A stretch of DNA of 64,000 nucleotides from Colwellia sp. C1TZA3 (GCF_007954265.1 NZ_VOLS01000020.1:1-64000); one strand, 5' to 3'. Numbered from the stretch's first letter, positions 1 through 10,062 are shown. Notes: generated by a model from the letters alone, not told the origin. Translations and numbers: made by a program.

Positions 1-59
1 CTTACCTTGAATTATTTTTCCTGCGCACAACAAGATCACAAACTTAATGGAACTGGTAT
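1..59 (+). repeat. 3' end of a family-A MITE-like element, cut by the window edge
   Basis: The first 59 bases match the last part of the roughly 160-bp family-A element described at 61-219, including the terminal AACTTAATGGAACTGGTAT. A single A separates it from the next copy, so two copies lie almost head to tail. Only the 3' part is visible. Confidence 0.8.
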
Positions 60-60
60 A

Positions 61-219
61 ATACCAATCCCATTAAGTTATTGCTCACTTGTACTAGTTA
101 AAATAGCTCAAGGCTGTGTTGCTCTCAATCCCAATAGCCAGCTATTGCTTAATCGAGCGCCTTACCTTGAGTTATTTTTCTTGCGCACAACAAGATCACA
201 AACTTAATGGAACTGGTAT
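61..219 (+). repeat. Family-A MITE-like element, full copy (159 bp)
   Basis: The element starts ATACCAATCCCATTAAGTT and ends AACTTAATGGAACTGGTAT, which are imperfect inverted repeats of each other. Internal landmarks are CTTGTACTAGTTAAAATAGC, a central CAATAGCCAGCTATTGC palindrome and TTGCGCACAACAAGATCACA. Other copies lie at 30754-30912 in the same orientation, and at 41102-41260 and 41262-41429 reversed. No transposase is encoded, so this fits a non-autonomous MITE. Mobility is inferred from terminal structure and copy number only. A 66-residue open frame crossing it is a by-product of the repeat. Confidence 0.85.
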
Positions 220-248
220 AACAACTTTGCAGCTAACAAAAAGTAGCG

Positions 249-974
249 TTAACTGGCCAATAAATACAGTAGCATTGTAGCGAGCGCTTGCGGTGATTCT
301 AACGGTAGCATGTGACCGGTATGAGTAATTTCTTTCAACGAGACATTGTTTGCGCCATGCTGCTCTTGTTTTAATGAGGCAAGATCAACTAAGTTATCCG
401 TATCGCCAACGAGTAAGGTAATAGGTAGGGATAATCGAGTTAAACAAGGCAATAAATTGGGCCGGTGCATAGAAACCTTGAGTTGATGCAATAAGACATC
501 AACACCGAGCTTGCGGTCCATAGCGACGATAACTTGCTTAATATCTTGATAAACTTGTGGGTTAAGTTGCTTAATTTCTGGGTGTAATAAATTATCAACA
601 CGCTTATCTGGAATACCACAATAACCACGCTGGCTTATGCAATCGATAGTACGTTTACGTTGCTTTATTTCTGCTACAGGTAAGTTTTTTGGAAAATTAG
701 ATACTATTAATAAGTGTTTAAGTTTATTTTCCAGCTTTAACGCTATCGCGCTAGCAATATAGCCGCCCAATGAAAAACCCACTAATATCGCCTTATGTTC
801 AACAATTTGATCTGACAAGGCGCTAACCACTTCATCCATGCAACCAGTACTTGGGATCACCAAAGAGATCAACTGGTGATCTTCATGACATTGCTCTTTT
901 AACAACTGCCATACCGGCAACCACAAATGCTGATCGCACATAGTACCGGGGATAAAGTAGATAGTTTGTGACAT
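249..974 (-). CDS. Alpha/beta hydrolase fold protein
   Basis: This 241-residue cytoplasmic protein has an alpha/beta hydrolase layout. The oxyanion region FIPGTMCD is near residue 8, the nucleophile elbow GFSLGG has Ser68, an acid candidate is in GDTDN (Asp191 or Asp193), and the catalytic His is 221 in HTGH. There is no signal peptide. The substrate cannot be read from sequence; the family includes esterases, acyl-CoA and BioH/MenH-like hydrolases. It lies 41 bp downstream of moeA on the same strand and is probably co-transcribed with it, but nothing in it points to molybdenum metabolism. Confidence 0.85.
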   Translation of the reverse strand: MSQTIYFIPGTMCDQHLWLPVWQLLKEQCHEDHQLISLVIPSTGCMDEVVSALSDQIVEHKAILVGFSLGGYIASAIALKLENKLKHLLIVSNFPKNLPVAEIKQRKRTIDCISQRGYCGIPDKRVDNLLHPEIKQLNPQVYQDIKQVIVAMDRKLGVDVLLHQLKVSMHRPNLLPCLTRLSLPITLLVGDTDNLVDLASLKQEQHGANNVSLKEITHTGHMLPLESPQALATMLLYLLAS

Positions 975-1015
975 TTTATCCCCGGTAGCTTTTTTTAAGC
1001 GCTACTTTGTATAAA

Positions 1016-2254
1016 TTATGATGCAAAGTAACGCTCAAACAAGCGCACATTAACCGTTTCTCCCGCTGGCACTCGGCCTTGCTCAGCAGGTAAAACGATG
1101 TAACAATTGGCTGACGAGATACTGGTTAAAATGCCTGAGCCTTGACTGCCGGTGCTATTAACCATTAACTCGCCTGTATTGTCATAAGAGAGAATACCGC
1201 GCTGAAAGTCCATGCGCCCAGGTGACTTTTTTAACTCAGTGATAGTTTTTGCTTTTAAGGTTATTGGCGGTGTTGCATGGCAATTTTGCAGCTTAACCAG
1301 TGCTGGCATGGCTAGTAAGTCAGCGGTTACCATGGCAGAAACTGGGTTACCCGGCAGGCCAAAAAAAACACTGTTCGGCAACTTACCAAAGGCAAAGGGC
1401 TTACCTGGTTTCATGGCTATTTTCCAAAAGGCAATTTCACCAATTTGTTCCAGCACAAGTTTGGTATAATCCGCATCACCTACCGACACACCGCCAGAGG
1501 AAATAACCGCGTCAGCTTGGGTATCTGCTTGAATAAACGCTGCTCTAATGGCGTTTTCATCATCAGCAATAACGCCAAAATTAATCACATTAACATTCAA
1601 GTTTTTTAACATCGCCGCTAGCGCATAACTGTTACTTTCAAAAATATCGCCGCTGCCTAAAGGCTCGCCTAATGCTTTTAGCTCATCACCCGTGGCAATT
1701 AATGCGACATTAAGTTGGCGAAATACTGTTAGCTGGTTAATACCAAGAGAAGCTAATACACCAATATCAATCGCAGACAAACGCCGACCTTGAGTAAAAA
1801 CTATCTGCGCTTGCTTAATATCTTCACCAGCGTAACGTACATTGTCAGCCAATTTACTGTGCCCTAAAAATTTAACGCTCTCGCCTACTAGTTGACAATT
1901 TTCTTGCATTTCTACGCTATCGCAACCTACTGGCATTTTAGCGCCGGTCATAATGCGAATACATTCACCTGCACCACAAGTCCCTTGATAAGGCTGCCCC
2001 GCCATAGAGCGACCTGCCAAAACCAGGCTCGTTTGCTTTGTTAAACTGGTATGTGCAAAAGCATAACCATCCATGGCTGAGTTATTATGCGGTGGCACAT
2101 TAATTGGGCTAGTTATGTCCGTTGATATTACCCTACCTAAGCTTGCAGCTAAGCTAATATTTTCAGTGTCGGTAATCGGGGTAATAGCCGCTAGCATTGT
2201 TTCTAATGCTTGTTCAAAGGGCATTAATCCAGGTGCTGAATAACAATCAACCAT
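1016..2254 (-). CDS. moeA: Molybdopterin molybdenumtransferase MoeA
   Basis: MoeA inserts molybdate into adenylylated molybdopterin in the last step of Mo cofactor synthesis. Family motifs are visible in order: NSAMDGYAF near residue 60, the GGVSVGDADYTK segment of the MoaB/MogA-like domain, KPGKPFAFG, GLPGNPVS, and a C-terminal beta domain. The frame is open from a TTG at 2269. The ATG at 2254 is preferred because GGAAGAG sits six bases upstream, giving 412 residues, normal for the family. It is divergent from the moaA-moeB operon, about 380 bp away, so both Mo clusters could be controlled from one intergenic region. Confidence 0.95.
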   Translation of the reverse strand: MVDCYSAPGLMPFEQALETMLAAITPITDTENISLAASLGRVISTDITSPINVPPHNNSAMDGYAFAHTSLTKQTSLVLAGRSMAGQPYQGTCGAGECIRIMTGAKMPVGCDSVEMQENCQLVGESVKFLGHSKLADNVRYAGEDIKQAQIVFTQGRRLSAIDIGVLASLGINQLTVFRQLNVALIATGDELKALGEPLGSGDIFESNSYALAAMLKNLNVNVINFGVIADDENAIRAAFIQADTQADAVISSGGVSVGDADYTKLVLEQIGEIAFWKIAMKPGKPFAFGKLPNSVFFGLPGNPVSAMVTADLLAMPALVKLQNCHATPPITLKAKTITELKKSPGRMDFQRGILSYDNTGELMVNSTGSQGSGILTSISSANCYIVLPAEQGRVPAGETVNVRLFERYFAS

Positions 2255-2393
2255 AATAAACTCTTCCAACTTATATTGTGTTTTATCTCGCTAGCTTTAA
2301 CTAAACGCGTTAAGACAGCGCATTCAAGCAAGGTTTGATTTTACTTAGTTATCTAATTTTCAAATAATCATTATATTATTGAATGTCATTTAC

Positions 2394-2421
2394 TTTAACC
2401 AAGGTCTTTCTCTGTTATAGT
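2394..2421 (+). promoter_or_regulatory. Candidate sigma-70 promoter for the moaA operon
   Basis: TTTAAC (2394-2399) and TATAGT (2416-2421) are separated by 16 bp and lie upstream of the candidate Moco riboswitch. The position fits transcription of the leader plus moaA. This is a pattern match only. Confidence 0.4.
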
Positions 2422-2497
2422 GATTACAATCATACTATGCTTGTAAGTAGATGATATAAAATATTTAGATAGATGATATAAAATATTATTTTTTTTC

Positions 2498-2630
2498 GCC
2501 GAGCTATCTTAGCTAAATTGGTTGCAGTGCAACTAGCATGCTGTTTTAGCCGTAAACCAAATTTAACTTTGAATTTGAGTTTGCCAGGGTTAACAAGGAA
2601 ACTTGTTTACCTCCCGACTTTGGAAAGGTG
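2498..2630 (+). promoter_or_regulatory. Candidate molybdenum cofactor (Moco) riboswitch upstream of moaA
   Basis: The moaA leader is structured. It starts with GCCGAGC and has long-range complementary arms AAATTGG/CCAAATTT. A strong GNRA-capped hairpin AACAAG-GAAA-CTTGTT is extended by GGT/ACC, and CTCCCGACTTTGGAAAGGTG runs into the moaA ribosome-binding site. Moco RNA motifs are known upstream of moaA in gammaproteobacteria and contain GNRA loops and sequester the start region. The match is from memory of the motif, so a covariance-model search would be decisive. Alternative: an unrelated structured leader. Confidence 0.55.
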
Positions 2631-2632
2631 AC

Positions 2633-3604
2633 ATGTTAACAGACAACTTCGGTCGCAAGTTTTACTACTTGCGCCTATCAATCACTGACGTATGCAATTT
2701 TAGTTGCGACTATTGTTTACCTAATGGCTATCAATGTGATAACGATAGAAAATTTCTCTCACTGCCTGAAATAGCCCGCTTAGCTTCGGCATTTTCTGCT
2801 ATGGGTACGGAAAAAATTCGTATTACCGGTGGTGAACCTTCTTTACGTAAAGACTTACCTGAGATTATTGCGCAATGTAAGCAAACGCCAGGCATTAAAA
2901 AGGTTGCTATCACCAGTAATGGTTACAAACTTCCTGAGCATTTACCTGCTTGGTTAGATGCCGGCATTGATGCTATAAATATCAGTATTGATACTTTAGA
3001 CCCAAGGCAATTTCATGCGATTACTGGCCACGACAAGCTCAAACATATCCTCAAAGGTATCGATATGGCGGTTGCGGCAGGCAATATCGATGTTAAAGTG
3101 AATACCGTATTAATGCGCGAGTATAATGGCTACGACATCGCCAGTTATTTAGCCTGGTTAAAAGACACACCAATAACCTTACGCTTTATTGAATTAATGC
3201 AAACCGGTGATAATAAAGAGTTCTTTGATGCTCAACACGTTCAAGGCTCACGCATAAAGCAAAATCTGATTTTAGATGGTTGGTTACCGGTGATTAATGA
3301 CCGGGCGTCAGGACCCGCGCAGGAGTTTTATCACCCCGAATATGCCGGTAAAATAGGTTTAATCATGCCTTACTCAAAAGATTTTTGTAATACCTGTAAT
3401 CGCTTACGAATAAGTGCGATAGGTAAGTTGCATTTATGCTTATTTACTGAACAAGGCTTGTCGTTGAAAGACTACTTGCAAAGTGATGATGTTGAGCCTT
3501 TAAAAGCGGCTATCACCAGTATGTTGACTGATAAAAAGCAAACGCATTTTTTACATGACAAGCTTACTGGCGCAACGAAAAACTTAGCTATGTTGGGTGG
3601 TTAA
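2633..3604 (+). CDS. moaA: GTP 3',8-cyclase MoaA (radical SAM)
   Basis: MoaA, with MoaC, converts GTP to cyclic pyranopterin monophosphate, the first stage of molybdopterin synthesis. The radical SAM motif CNFSCDYC (Cys21, 25, 28) follows the family N-terminus, and ITGGEP is the SAM-binding GGE motif. The second 4Fe-4S cluster is represented by CNTCNRLR plus the Cys of LHLC, and the protein ends in the conserved Gly-Gly. A TTG 30 bp upstream is in frame, but the ATG at 2633 follows GGAAAGGTG closely and gives 323 residues aligned with E. coli MoaA. It is first gene of the Mo operon. Confidence 0.97.
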   Translation: MLTDNFGRKFYYLRLSITDVCNFSCDYCLPNGYQCDNDRKFLSLPEIARLASAFSAMGTEKIRITGGEPSLRKDLPEIIAQCKQTPGIKKVAITSNGYKLPEHLPAWLDAGIDAINISIDTLDPRQFHAITGHDKLKHILKGIDMAVAAGNIDVKVNTVLMREYNGYDIASYLAWLKDTPITLRFIELMQTGDNKEFFDAQHVQGSRIKQNLILDGWLPVINDRASGPAQEFYHPEYAGKIGLIMPYSKDFCNTCNRLRISAIGKLHLCLFTEQGLSLKDYLQSDDVEPLKAAITSMLTDKKQTHFLHDKLTGATKNLAMLGG

Positions 3605-3609
3605 TAGCG

Positions 3610-4302
3610 GTGGCAAACACTTTATTTCAACCCTGCTTAGGCGTGGTTTTAGCCGGCGGTAAATCTTCCCGTATGGGACAAAATAAAGCCAGCTTGCAAC
3701 GGGGAAAACAAGACATGCTCAGTTATAGCATGTCTTTACTCAAGGCGGCTGGTAGCTCACAAGTACTGGTTAGTGGCGGTGAACAAGGTATTGGCGATCT
3801 CGTTGCAAACCTGGGCCCACTCGGTGGCATACAAAGTATTATCAAACAATTTAAACCCCAAGCACTATTGATTTTACCGGTAGATTTACCTTTAATGACC
3901 TCGGTAGAACTTGCAACATTAAAGCAAGTGGGCGAATTGAGTCAGCAAGCATGCTACTTTACTGATCATTACTTGCCTTTGTATTTACCGGTTAATGCCT
4001 TTGTTGAACAGTTTTTTCAACAACTTTTAACCAAGCCGTATTCACAAGCTTCATCACGACCTGATTCACCACTAAAGTCAGCAACAAGCTTTAGTCATGA
4101 ACAAGTCAATACCAATAAAACAGCCAATAAAGCAGCCAACAAGCGAAATTTAACTGGGCCTTCTGTGCGCAGTTTGTTAGCGCAAATTCCGCATAAAGTG
4201 GTGACACCAAAAAACAGCAAGTGTTTATTTAATACCAATACGCCTGAGCAATGGCAACAGGCACAACATTTACTATCTTTGCAAAGGAAATCTCATGTCT
4301 AG
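3610..4302 (+). CDS. mobA: Molybdenum cofactor guanylyltransferase MobA
   Basis: MobA attaches GMP to Mo-molybdopterin to make the bis-MGD cofactor of DMSO-reductase family enzymes. The nucleotide-binding signature LAGGKSSRMGQNK is at residues 14-26, followed by GPLGGI and the metal-binding PVDLP. The start is GTG at 3610, five bases after the moaA stop. A Ser/Asn/Lys-rich stretch around residues 145-185 (repeats such as NKTANKAANK) looks like an insertion, making the protein longer (230) than the usual 190-200. The end overlaps moaB by 8 bp. Confidence 0.93.
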   Translation: MANTLFQPCLGVVLAGGKSSRMGQNKASLQRGKQDMLSYSMSLLKAAGSSQVLVSGGEQGIGDLVANLGPLGGIQSIIKQFKPQALLILPVDLPLMTSVELATLKQVGELSQQACYFTDHYLPLYLPVNAFVEQFFQQLLTKPYSQASSRPDSPLKSATSFSHEQVNTNKTANKAANKRNLTGPSVRSLLAQIPHKVVTPKNSKCLFNTNTPEQWQQAQHLLSLQRKSHV

Positions 4303-4825
4303 CAAATCTTCTACTCATTGTGGCGATGACTTCGTGCCATTAAATATTGCTGTATTAACCGTTTCTGATACTCGAGAAGAGCACAACGACACCTCGGGCC
4401 AAGCACTGGTTGAACGATTACAAGCAGCGGGTCATACCTTAGCCGCTAAAGAAATTTCAAAAGACGATGTTTACCAACTACGCGCTGTAGTTTCTCAATG
4501 GATTGCTGATGACGCTATACAGGTAATATTGACCACTGGCGGCACGGGCTTTACCGCGAGAGACAATACACCAGAAGCGTTATTACCTTTATTTGACAAA
4601 AACATTGAAGGTTTTGGTGAGGTATTTAGAGCGATTTCTTTAACTGAAATTGGCACTTCAACCGTTCAATCTCGTGCCTTTGGTGGCATGGCAAATAGCA
4701 CGGTCATTCTATCAGTACCTGGTTCAACCAACGCTTGTAAAACCGCTTGGGACAAATTAATTGTTGAGCAGTTAGATTCTAGCCATCGCCCATGTAACTT
4801 TGTACCACACCTAAAGTTTACCTAG
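4295..4825 (+). CDS. moaB: Molybdenum cofactor biosynthesis protein MoaB
   Basis: This 176-residue MoaB/MogA-fold protein belongs to the family that adenylylates molybdopterin before metal insertion. It carries TVSDTREEHNDTSG near residue 22, the ligand loop TTGGTGFTARDNTPEA, and the C-terminal VPGSTNACKTAWD segment. End-to-end resemblance to E. coli MoaB, including the HRPCNFVPHLK tail, favours MoaB over MogA. It overlaps mobA by 8 bp, implying translational coupling. No mogA is present in the window, so this protein may do that step; in E. coli MoaB's own role is unresolved. Confidence 0.93.
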   Translation: MSSKSSTHCGDDFVPLNIAVLTVSDTREEHNDTSGQALVERLQAAGHTLAAKEISKDDVYQLRAVVSQWIADDAIQVILTTGGTGFTARDNTPEALLPLFDKNIEGFGEVFRAISLTEIGTSTVQSRAFGGMANSTVILSVPGSTNACKTAWDKLIVEQLDSSHRPCNFVPHLKFT

Positions 4826-4848
4826 CATTAGCTTTATCGATAGCACTT

Positions 4849-5667
4849 ATGCAGACGTTAATGCCAAAACTACGACAAAAGTTACTCCCACTATGCATTA
4901 TTTGGCTGGCCTTACACGCCAGCTGTGTCTCTGCACTCGAAAAACCCAAACAAACTAAGCCCTTACGTATCGCGGTGGCCGCAAACTTTGCACCGGCTCT
5001 TAAAATATTATTGGCTGAGATGCCAAAAAAAGATGCTATTGACCTGCAAATTATCAGCGCAGCAACCGGTACACTCTACTTACAAATAAAACACGGCGCA
5101 CCCTTTGATTTGTTTTTATCTGCCGATTCAAGCCGTCCTGAACTACTTGAGCAAGAGCAGCTAATAATCGCTGATAGTCGCAAAACTTATGCTTATGGGC
5201 AAATTGCCTTGTGGTCGGCTACTCGACCATTATCTAGCTTAAGCGAGCTTAATCATTATTCAGGCAGATTAGCTATTGCCAATCCAGATACCGCCCCTTA
5301 CGGCAAGGCTGCTCAGCAGGCGCTACAAAAACTATTGTTATGGCCGCAGGTGAAAAATAAATTAATCACTGGCATTAATATCAACCAAACCTTTCAGCAA
5401 GTTCGTAGTAAAGCGGTGCCGTTTGGCATTGTCGCGTACAGCCAATTAGCCATAAATAAATATCAGGGCATCATTATTCCACCTGAGTATTATCAGCCTA
5501 TTGCTCAACAATTAGTCATTGTTAAATCTAGCCAACAAGTCAAATTAGCACAGCGGATCAGTGATTTTATTTTACAGGCAAGTAACCAAGAAAAATTAGT
5601 CCCACTCGGTTACTTACCGATACAATCGCTACAAAAAAATAGCCAGGTCAATACACAATATGACTGA
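4849..5667 (+). CDS. modA: Molybdate ABC transporter, periplasmic binding protein ModA
   Basis: ModA captures molybdate in the periplasm for ModBC. Residues 1-30 form a signal peptide (basic start, then LLPLCIIWLALHASCVSA). The mature protein shows RIAVAANFAPALK, SAATGTLYLQIKHGAPFDLFLSAD and the C-terminal PFGIVAYSQLA typical of the family. A second ATG four codons in (4861) is an alternative start. The stop overlaps modB by 8 bp. It lies directly after moaB, so uptake and cofactor assembly are one transcription unit. Confidence 0.93.
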   Translation: MQTLMPKLRQKLLPLCIIWLALHASCVSALEKPKQTKPLRIAVAANFAPALKILLAEMPKKDAIDLQIISAATGTLYLQIKHGAPFDLFLSADSSRPELLEQEQLIIADSRKTYAYGQIALWSATRPLSSLSELNHYSGRLAIANPDTAPYGKAAQQALQKLLLWPQVKNKLITGININQTFQQVRSKAVPFGIVAYSQLAINKYQGIIIPPEYYQPIAQQLVIVKSSQQVKLAQRISDFILQASNQEKLVPLGYLPIQSLQKNSQVNTQYD

Positions 5668-6358
5668 TATTTCAGCCGACTTACTCGCACTTATTACCAC
5701 CTTGAAAATGGCAGCGGTGACTACCGTTATCTTGCTGATAATTGGTACGCCAATGGCATGGTATTTAGCAAAGTGGCAAAGTCGATTCAAAGTGTTTTTT
5801 GAAGCCGTGGTCGCTTTACCCTTAGTATTGCCACCAACCGTATTAGGCTTTTATTTACTCTTAGCCTTTTCACCCAGCTCCTTACCGGGACAGTTGTGGC
5901 AAAGTGCGACGGGTAGCCAACTCGCCTTTAGTTTTAGCGCCATTGTTATCGGCTCAGTGCTCTATTCTCTGCCCTTTGTTGTACAACCGTTGCAAAAAGC
6001 GTTTGAACAGCTCGGCGATCACCACCTTGAAGCCGCGGCTATGCTAGGCGCTGGCCCGATAGATCGTTTCTTTAGTGTGGTACTGCCGTTAACTAAAGCC
6101 AGCTTTATTACCGCAACCGTATTAGGCTTTGCGCATACCGTGGGTGAGTTTGGTGTGGTACTGATGATTGGCGGCAATATTCCGGGCGAGACCCGAGTAT
6201 TATCTATCGCTTTATTCGATCATGTTGAAGCCTTTAATTACGCTAACGCCCACTTTCTCTCGGCTGGGTTATTAATTGCCTCACTGTTACTCTTGTCTTT
6301 GGTGTATTTATTAGGTGATAACCTCAATAAAAAGCACCAAGGGACTGTAAAGCTATGA
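5660..6358 (+). CDS. modB: Molybdate ABC transporter permease ModB
   Basis: This 232-residue inner-membrane permease has about five hydrophobic helices (for example ALITTLKMAAVTTVILLIIG and LLIASLLLLSLVYLLG). The EAA-type cytoplasmic loop reads EAAAMLGAGPIDRFFSVVLP, where ModC docks. ALPLVLPPTVLGFYLL near residue 50 is characteristic of ModB/CysT-type permeases. The start overlaps modA and the stop forms an ATGA overlap with modC, so the three transport genes are translationally coupled. Confidence 0.95.
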   Translation: MTDISADLLALITTLKMAAVTTVILLIIGTPMAWYLAKWQSRFKVFFEAVVALPLVLPPTVLGFYLLLAFSPSSLPGQLWQSATGSQLAFSFSAIVIGSVLYSLPFVVQPLQKAFEQLGDHHLEAAAMLGAGPIDRFFSVVLPLTKASFITATVLGFAHTVGEFGVVLMIGGNIPGETRVLSIALFDHVEAFNYANAHFLSAGLLIASLLLLSLVYLLGDNLNKKHQGTVKL

Positions 6359-7584
6359 GCAACATGAGCAACATAGACAAATCAAATAATTTAAACGATA
6401 TAAGCGATGAACAGCTCACTGTTGAACAGCCAAAAAATGCTCCCCCTTCAACCTTAGCCTTGGCATTTAAATTGGCCTTCACTCATCTGGAAATAACGAT
6501 TGAGCAAAACATTAGTATTTCAGCTATTACCGGTATTTATGGCAATTCTGGCTCAGGAAAATCGACCTTACTGCGCGTTATCGCCGGCCTTGAACAGCGA
6601 GCAAAAGGGCAGGTATTGTTAAATGGTGCAGTGCTACAAAATAGCAACAACAAGAGTTTTATTAAAGCTGAGAAAAGGCAAATCGGGCTAGTTTTTCAAG
6701 ACAGTCGTTTATTTCCACACTTAAGTGTTTACCAAAATTTAGCTTATGGTGCCAAACGCCAAAGCAACCGCCAACTGAGCATTGAAAAGGTACTGGAGTT
6801 AACGCAATTAAAGCAACTACAGCATCAAAATGTCACGCTGCTTTCTGGTGGTGAAAAACAAAGAGTGTCGATTGCTAGAGCGCTATTAGCCGAGCCAAAA
6901 TTATTGTTATTGGACGAACCTTTTAGCGCCTTGGATAAAAGCACTAAATCACAAATGTTAACTATTTTAAAAGCGATTCAACAACAGCTTCAGCTGCCGA
7001 TGCTTTATGTCAGCCACAGTTTAAGTGAATTGCAATATATTGCCGATCAGTTGGTGGTAGTTTCGGCAGGGAAAATAAGCCAAGTAGCGCCAATTCACCA
7101 AGCGATTCACCAGTTAAACAGCCATAGTGAAACTAACCCTAAAACCAGTTTGCTATTAACTATCGCTGAGCATTTACCTGATTACGGCCTAACGCGACTA
7201 TTACTACCCGCAAGCCAAAACACCAGCAAAAACACCAGCAAAAACTATAATATCTACTTACCGATACTAGAACAAGGCCATAGTCAGCGCTTAATTGGTC
7301 AGCAGTTGCCTTGCATTATTTATGCTCGAGATATTAGTATCAGTAAGACCAAACCTGAGCATAGCTCGATTGTAAATCACCTACCGGCAACTATTAGTGC
7401 AATACAACAGGGTAAAACCAATGCGTTAGTGACATTAAACACTAGCGAGCAGCCGTTTTATGCCCAAATAAGTTTATGGTCAGCAAAACGTATGGCGCTA
7501 ACCACACAGTCAAGGGTGTATATTCAATTTAAAGCCAATGCAGTACATAGTTATCATTATACGGAGCCCACACCCTATGCTTAG
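6355..7584 (+). CDS. modC: Molybdate ABC transporter ATP-binding protein ModC
   Basis: ModC powers molybdate import. Visible motifs are Walker A GNSGSGKST (63-71), Q-loop VFQDS, signature LSGGEKQ (163-169), Walker B LLLLDEP and H-loop SHS. The C-terminal ~110 residues are a Mop/TOBE-type domain that in relatives binds oxyanion. At 409 residues it is longer than E. coli ModC (352); the extra length is a polar N-terminal leader containing a duplicated ATGAGCAAC and a linker with a duplicated AAAACACCAGC, both slippage-like. The stop overlaps moeB by 8 bp. Confidence 0.94.
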   Translation: MSNMSNIDKSNNLNDISDEQLTVEQPKNAPPSTLALAFKLAFTHLEITIEQNISISAITGIYGNSGSGKSTLLRVIAGLEQRAKGQVLLNGAVLQNSNNKSFIKAEKRQIGLVFQDSRLFPHLSVYQNLAYGAKRQSNRQLSIEKVLELTQLKQLQHQNVTLLSGGEKQRVSIARALLAEPKLLLLDEPFSALDKSTKSQMLTILKAIQQQLQLPMLYVSHSLSELQYIADQLVVVSAGKISQVAPIHQAIHQLNSHSETNPKTSLLLTIAEHLPDYGLTRLLLPASQNTSKNTSKNYNIYLPILEQGHSQRLIGQQLPCIIYARDISISKTKPEHSSIVNHLPATISAIQQGKTNALVTLNTSEQPFYAQISLWSAKRMALTTQSRVYIQFKANAVHSYHYTEPTPYA

Positions 7585-8323
7585 CAACCAGGAAAAATTG
7601 CGTTTTAGCCGTCAAACCATGTTAAAAAACATTGGCGAACCAGGTCAACAAGCCCTTAAAAATGCCAGCGTGTTAATTGTCGGTGTCGGTGGTTTAGGTA
7701 ACCCGGTTAGTCTTTATTTGAATGCCGCCGGTGTCGGCAATATCTACTTAGCTGATGGCGATAATATTGAACTTAGCAACCTACACCGGCAGATATTGTT
7801 TAACGAAACGGATATTGGTCAAAATAAAGCTGACACTAGTGCAGAGAAATTACAGCAACTGAATAGCAGTACCAATATCGAAGTGCTAGATGAAATGCTC
7901 GACGCAGAATTAGCTGATTACTATCTGCCACTGGTTGATTTAGTGCTTGATTGCACCGACAACATAAACACCCGTTACCTGATTAATCAAAAGTGTATTG
8001 AACATAAAAAACCTTTAATTATTGGCGCGGCAACAGGCTTTGACGGACAACATATGTTTGTTAATCCAAACATAACTGACAGCGCATGTTATCAATGTTT
8101 ATTTCCTGCTAATAAGAAGCCACCAGAAAACAATTGCCAAACCATCGGCATATTAGGCCCGGTGCTGGCTATTATTGCTGGTATGCAAGCATTGCAAGCA
8201 ATTAAGTTTTTAACCGGTAATTCAGTGGCAACAAATCAATTGAATATTTTTGATGGTTTAGATAATTCATGGCAGCAATTTACCCTAAAAAAACAGGTTA
8301 ATTGCCCTATTTGCTCAGTATAA
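7577..8323 (+). CDS. moeB: Molybdopterin-synthase adenylyltransferase MoeB (ThiF/HesA family)
   Basis: The E1-like enzyme adenylylates the C-terminus of MoaD. The Rossmann motif GVGGLGNP (near residue 37), D-G-D-x-I-E-L-S-N-L-x-R-Q and LDCTDN are family hallmarks. Cys pairs CYQC and CPIC form the structural zinc site. The open frame extends upstream, but ATG at 7577 sits in an 8-bp overlap with modC, repeating the junction style of this operon, and gives 248 residues like E. coli MoeB (249). A ThiF role in thiamine sulfur transfer is the alternative; the Mo operon context favours MoeB. No moaD or moaE is in the window. Confidence 0.9.
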   Translation: MLSNQEKLRFSRQTMLKNIGEPGQQALKNASVLIVGVGGLGNPVSLYLNAAGVGNIYLADGDNIELSNLHRQILFNETDIGQNKADTSAEKLQQLNSSTNIEVLDEMLDAELADYYLPLVDLVLDCTDNINTRYLINQKCIEHKKPLIIGAATGFDGQHMFVNPNITDSACYQCLFPANKKPPENNCQTIGILGPVLAIIAGMQALQAIKFLTGNSVATNQLNIFDGLDNSWQQFTLKKQVNCPICSV

Positions 8324-8406
8324 AATTTTATAAGTGACAATACGTTTACTTGGTGGGCTAGTGGCTTATTATTTGAACAAGCCACTGTCTAACACTTAGT
8401 ACTAAC

Positions 8407-8433
8407 GTTTAAGCCTATTGTTAAGGCTTAAAC
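8407..8433. terminator. Hairpin between convergent moeB and obgE
   Basis: GTTTAAGCC and GGCTTAAAC form a perfect 9-bp stem around a 9-base loop between the two convergent genes. There is no strong T-run on either side, so termination is inferred from position only. Confidence 0.4.
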
Positions 8434-8459
8434 CATATTTAGTCTAGTTTAAGCTGGTA

Positions 8460-9626
<1,167 letters not shown>

Positions 9627-9741
9627 TTAAAACACTCCAAAATTTTATCTTCTGTCACATATTATAAATGATTTATTTCAAATAGTTTTGAAAAATGTCA
9701 TTTTTTATACAATTTGTAACGAATAACTATAAATTACCTGC

Positions 9742-9770
9742 AAAAAAAAACCCTGCGTAAAAGCAGGGCT
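9742..9770 (-). terminator. Rho-independent terminator after rpmA
   Basis: Read on the minus strand, CCCTGC-TTTTAC-GCAGGG is followed immediately by nine T residues, a standard intrinsic terminator 20 bp past the rpmA stop. It should limit read-through from rplU-rpmA into obgE. Confidence 0.85.
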
Positions 9771-9788
9771 TTATAAGTTTGCGTATTG

Positions 9789-10046
9789 CTACTCAGCAAC
9801 AATGCTTACAAACTTGCGGTTTTTAGGACCTTTAACTTCAAATTGTACTTTACCAGCAGATAAAGCAAATAGAGTGTGGTCTTTACCGATACCCATGTTA
9901 CTACCAGCGTGGAAACGAGTACCACGTTGACGAACAATGATGTTACCCGCTAAAACAGCTTCGCCGCCAAAACGCTTAACGCCTAGGCGTTTAGACTCTG
10001 AATCACGACCGTTACGTGTACTACCCGCAGCTTTCTTATGTGCCAT
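9789..10046 (-). CDS. rpmA: 50S ribosomal protein L27
   Basis: This 85-residue basic protein of the large subunit reaches the peptidyl transferase centre with its N-terminus. The start [16 protein letters not shown], the RLGVKRFGG motif and [18 protein letters not shown] are diagnostic. No N-terminal extension is present, as expected in proteobacteria. It follows rplU by 16 bp and is followed by an intrinsic terminator. Confidence 0.98.
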   Translation of the reverse strand: MAHKKAAGSTRNGRDSESKRLGVKRFGGEAVLAGNIIVRQRGTRFHAGSNMGIGKDHTLFALSAGKVQFEVKGPKNRKFVSIVAE

Positions 10047-10062
10047 TGTAAATCGCTCCTAG

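Noticed and set aside
7-207. 66-codon plus-strand frame, and the similar 86-codon minus-strand frame at 41114-41374
   Set aside because: Both run through family-A MITE copies and simply translate the repeat across the junction of two copies.
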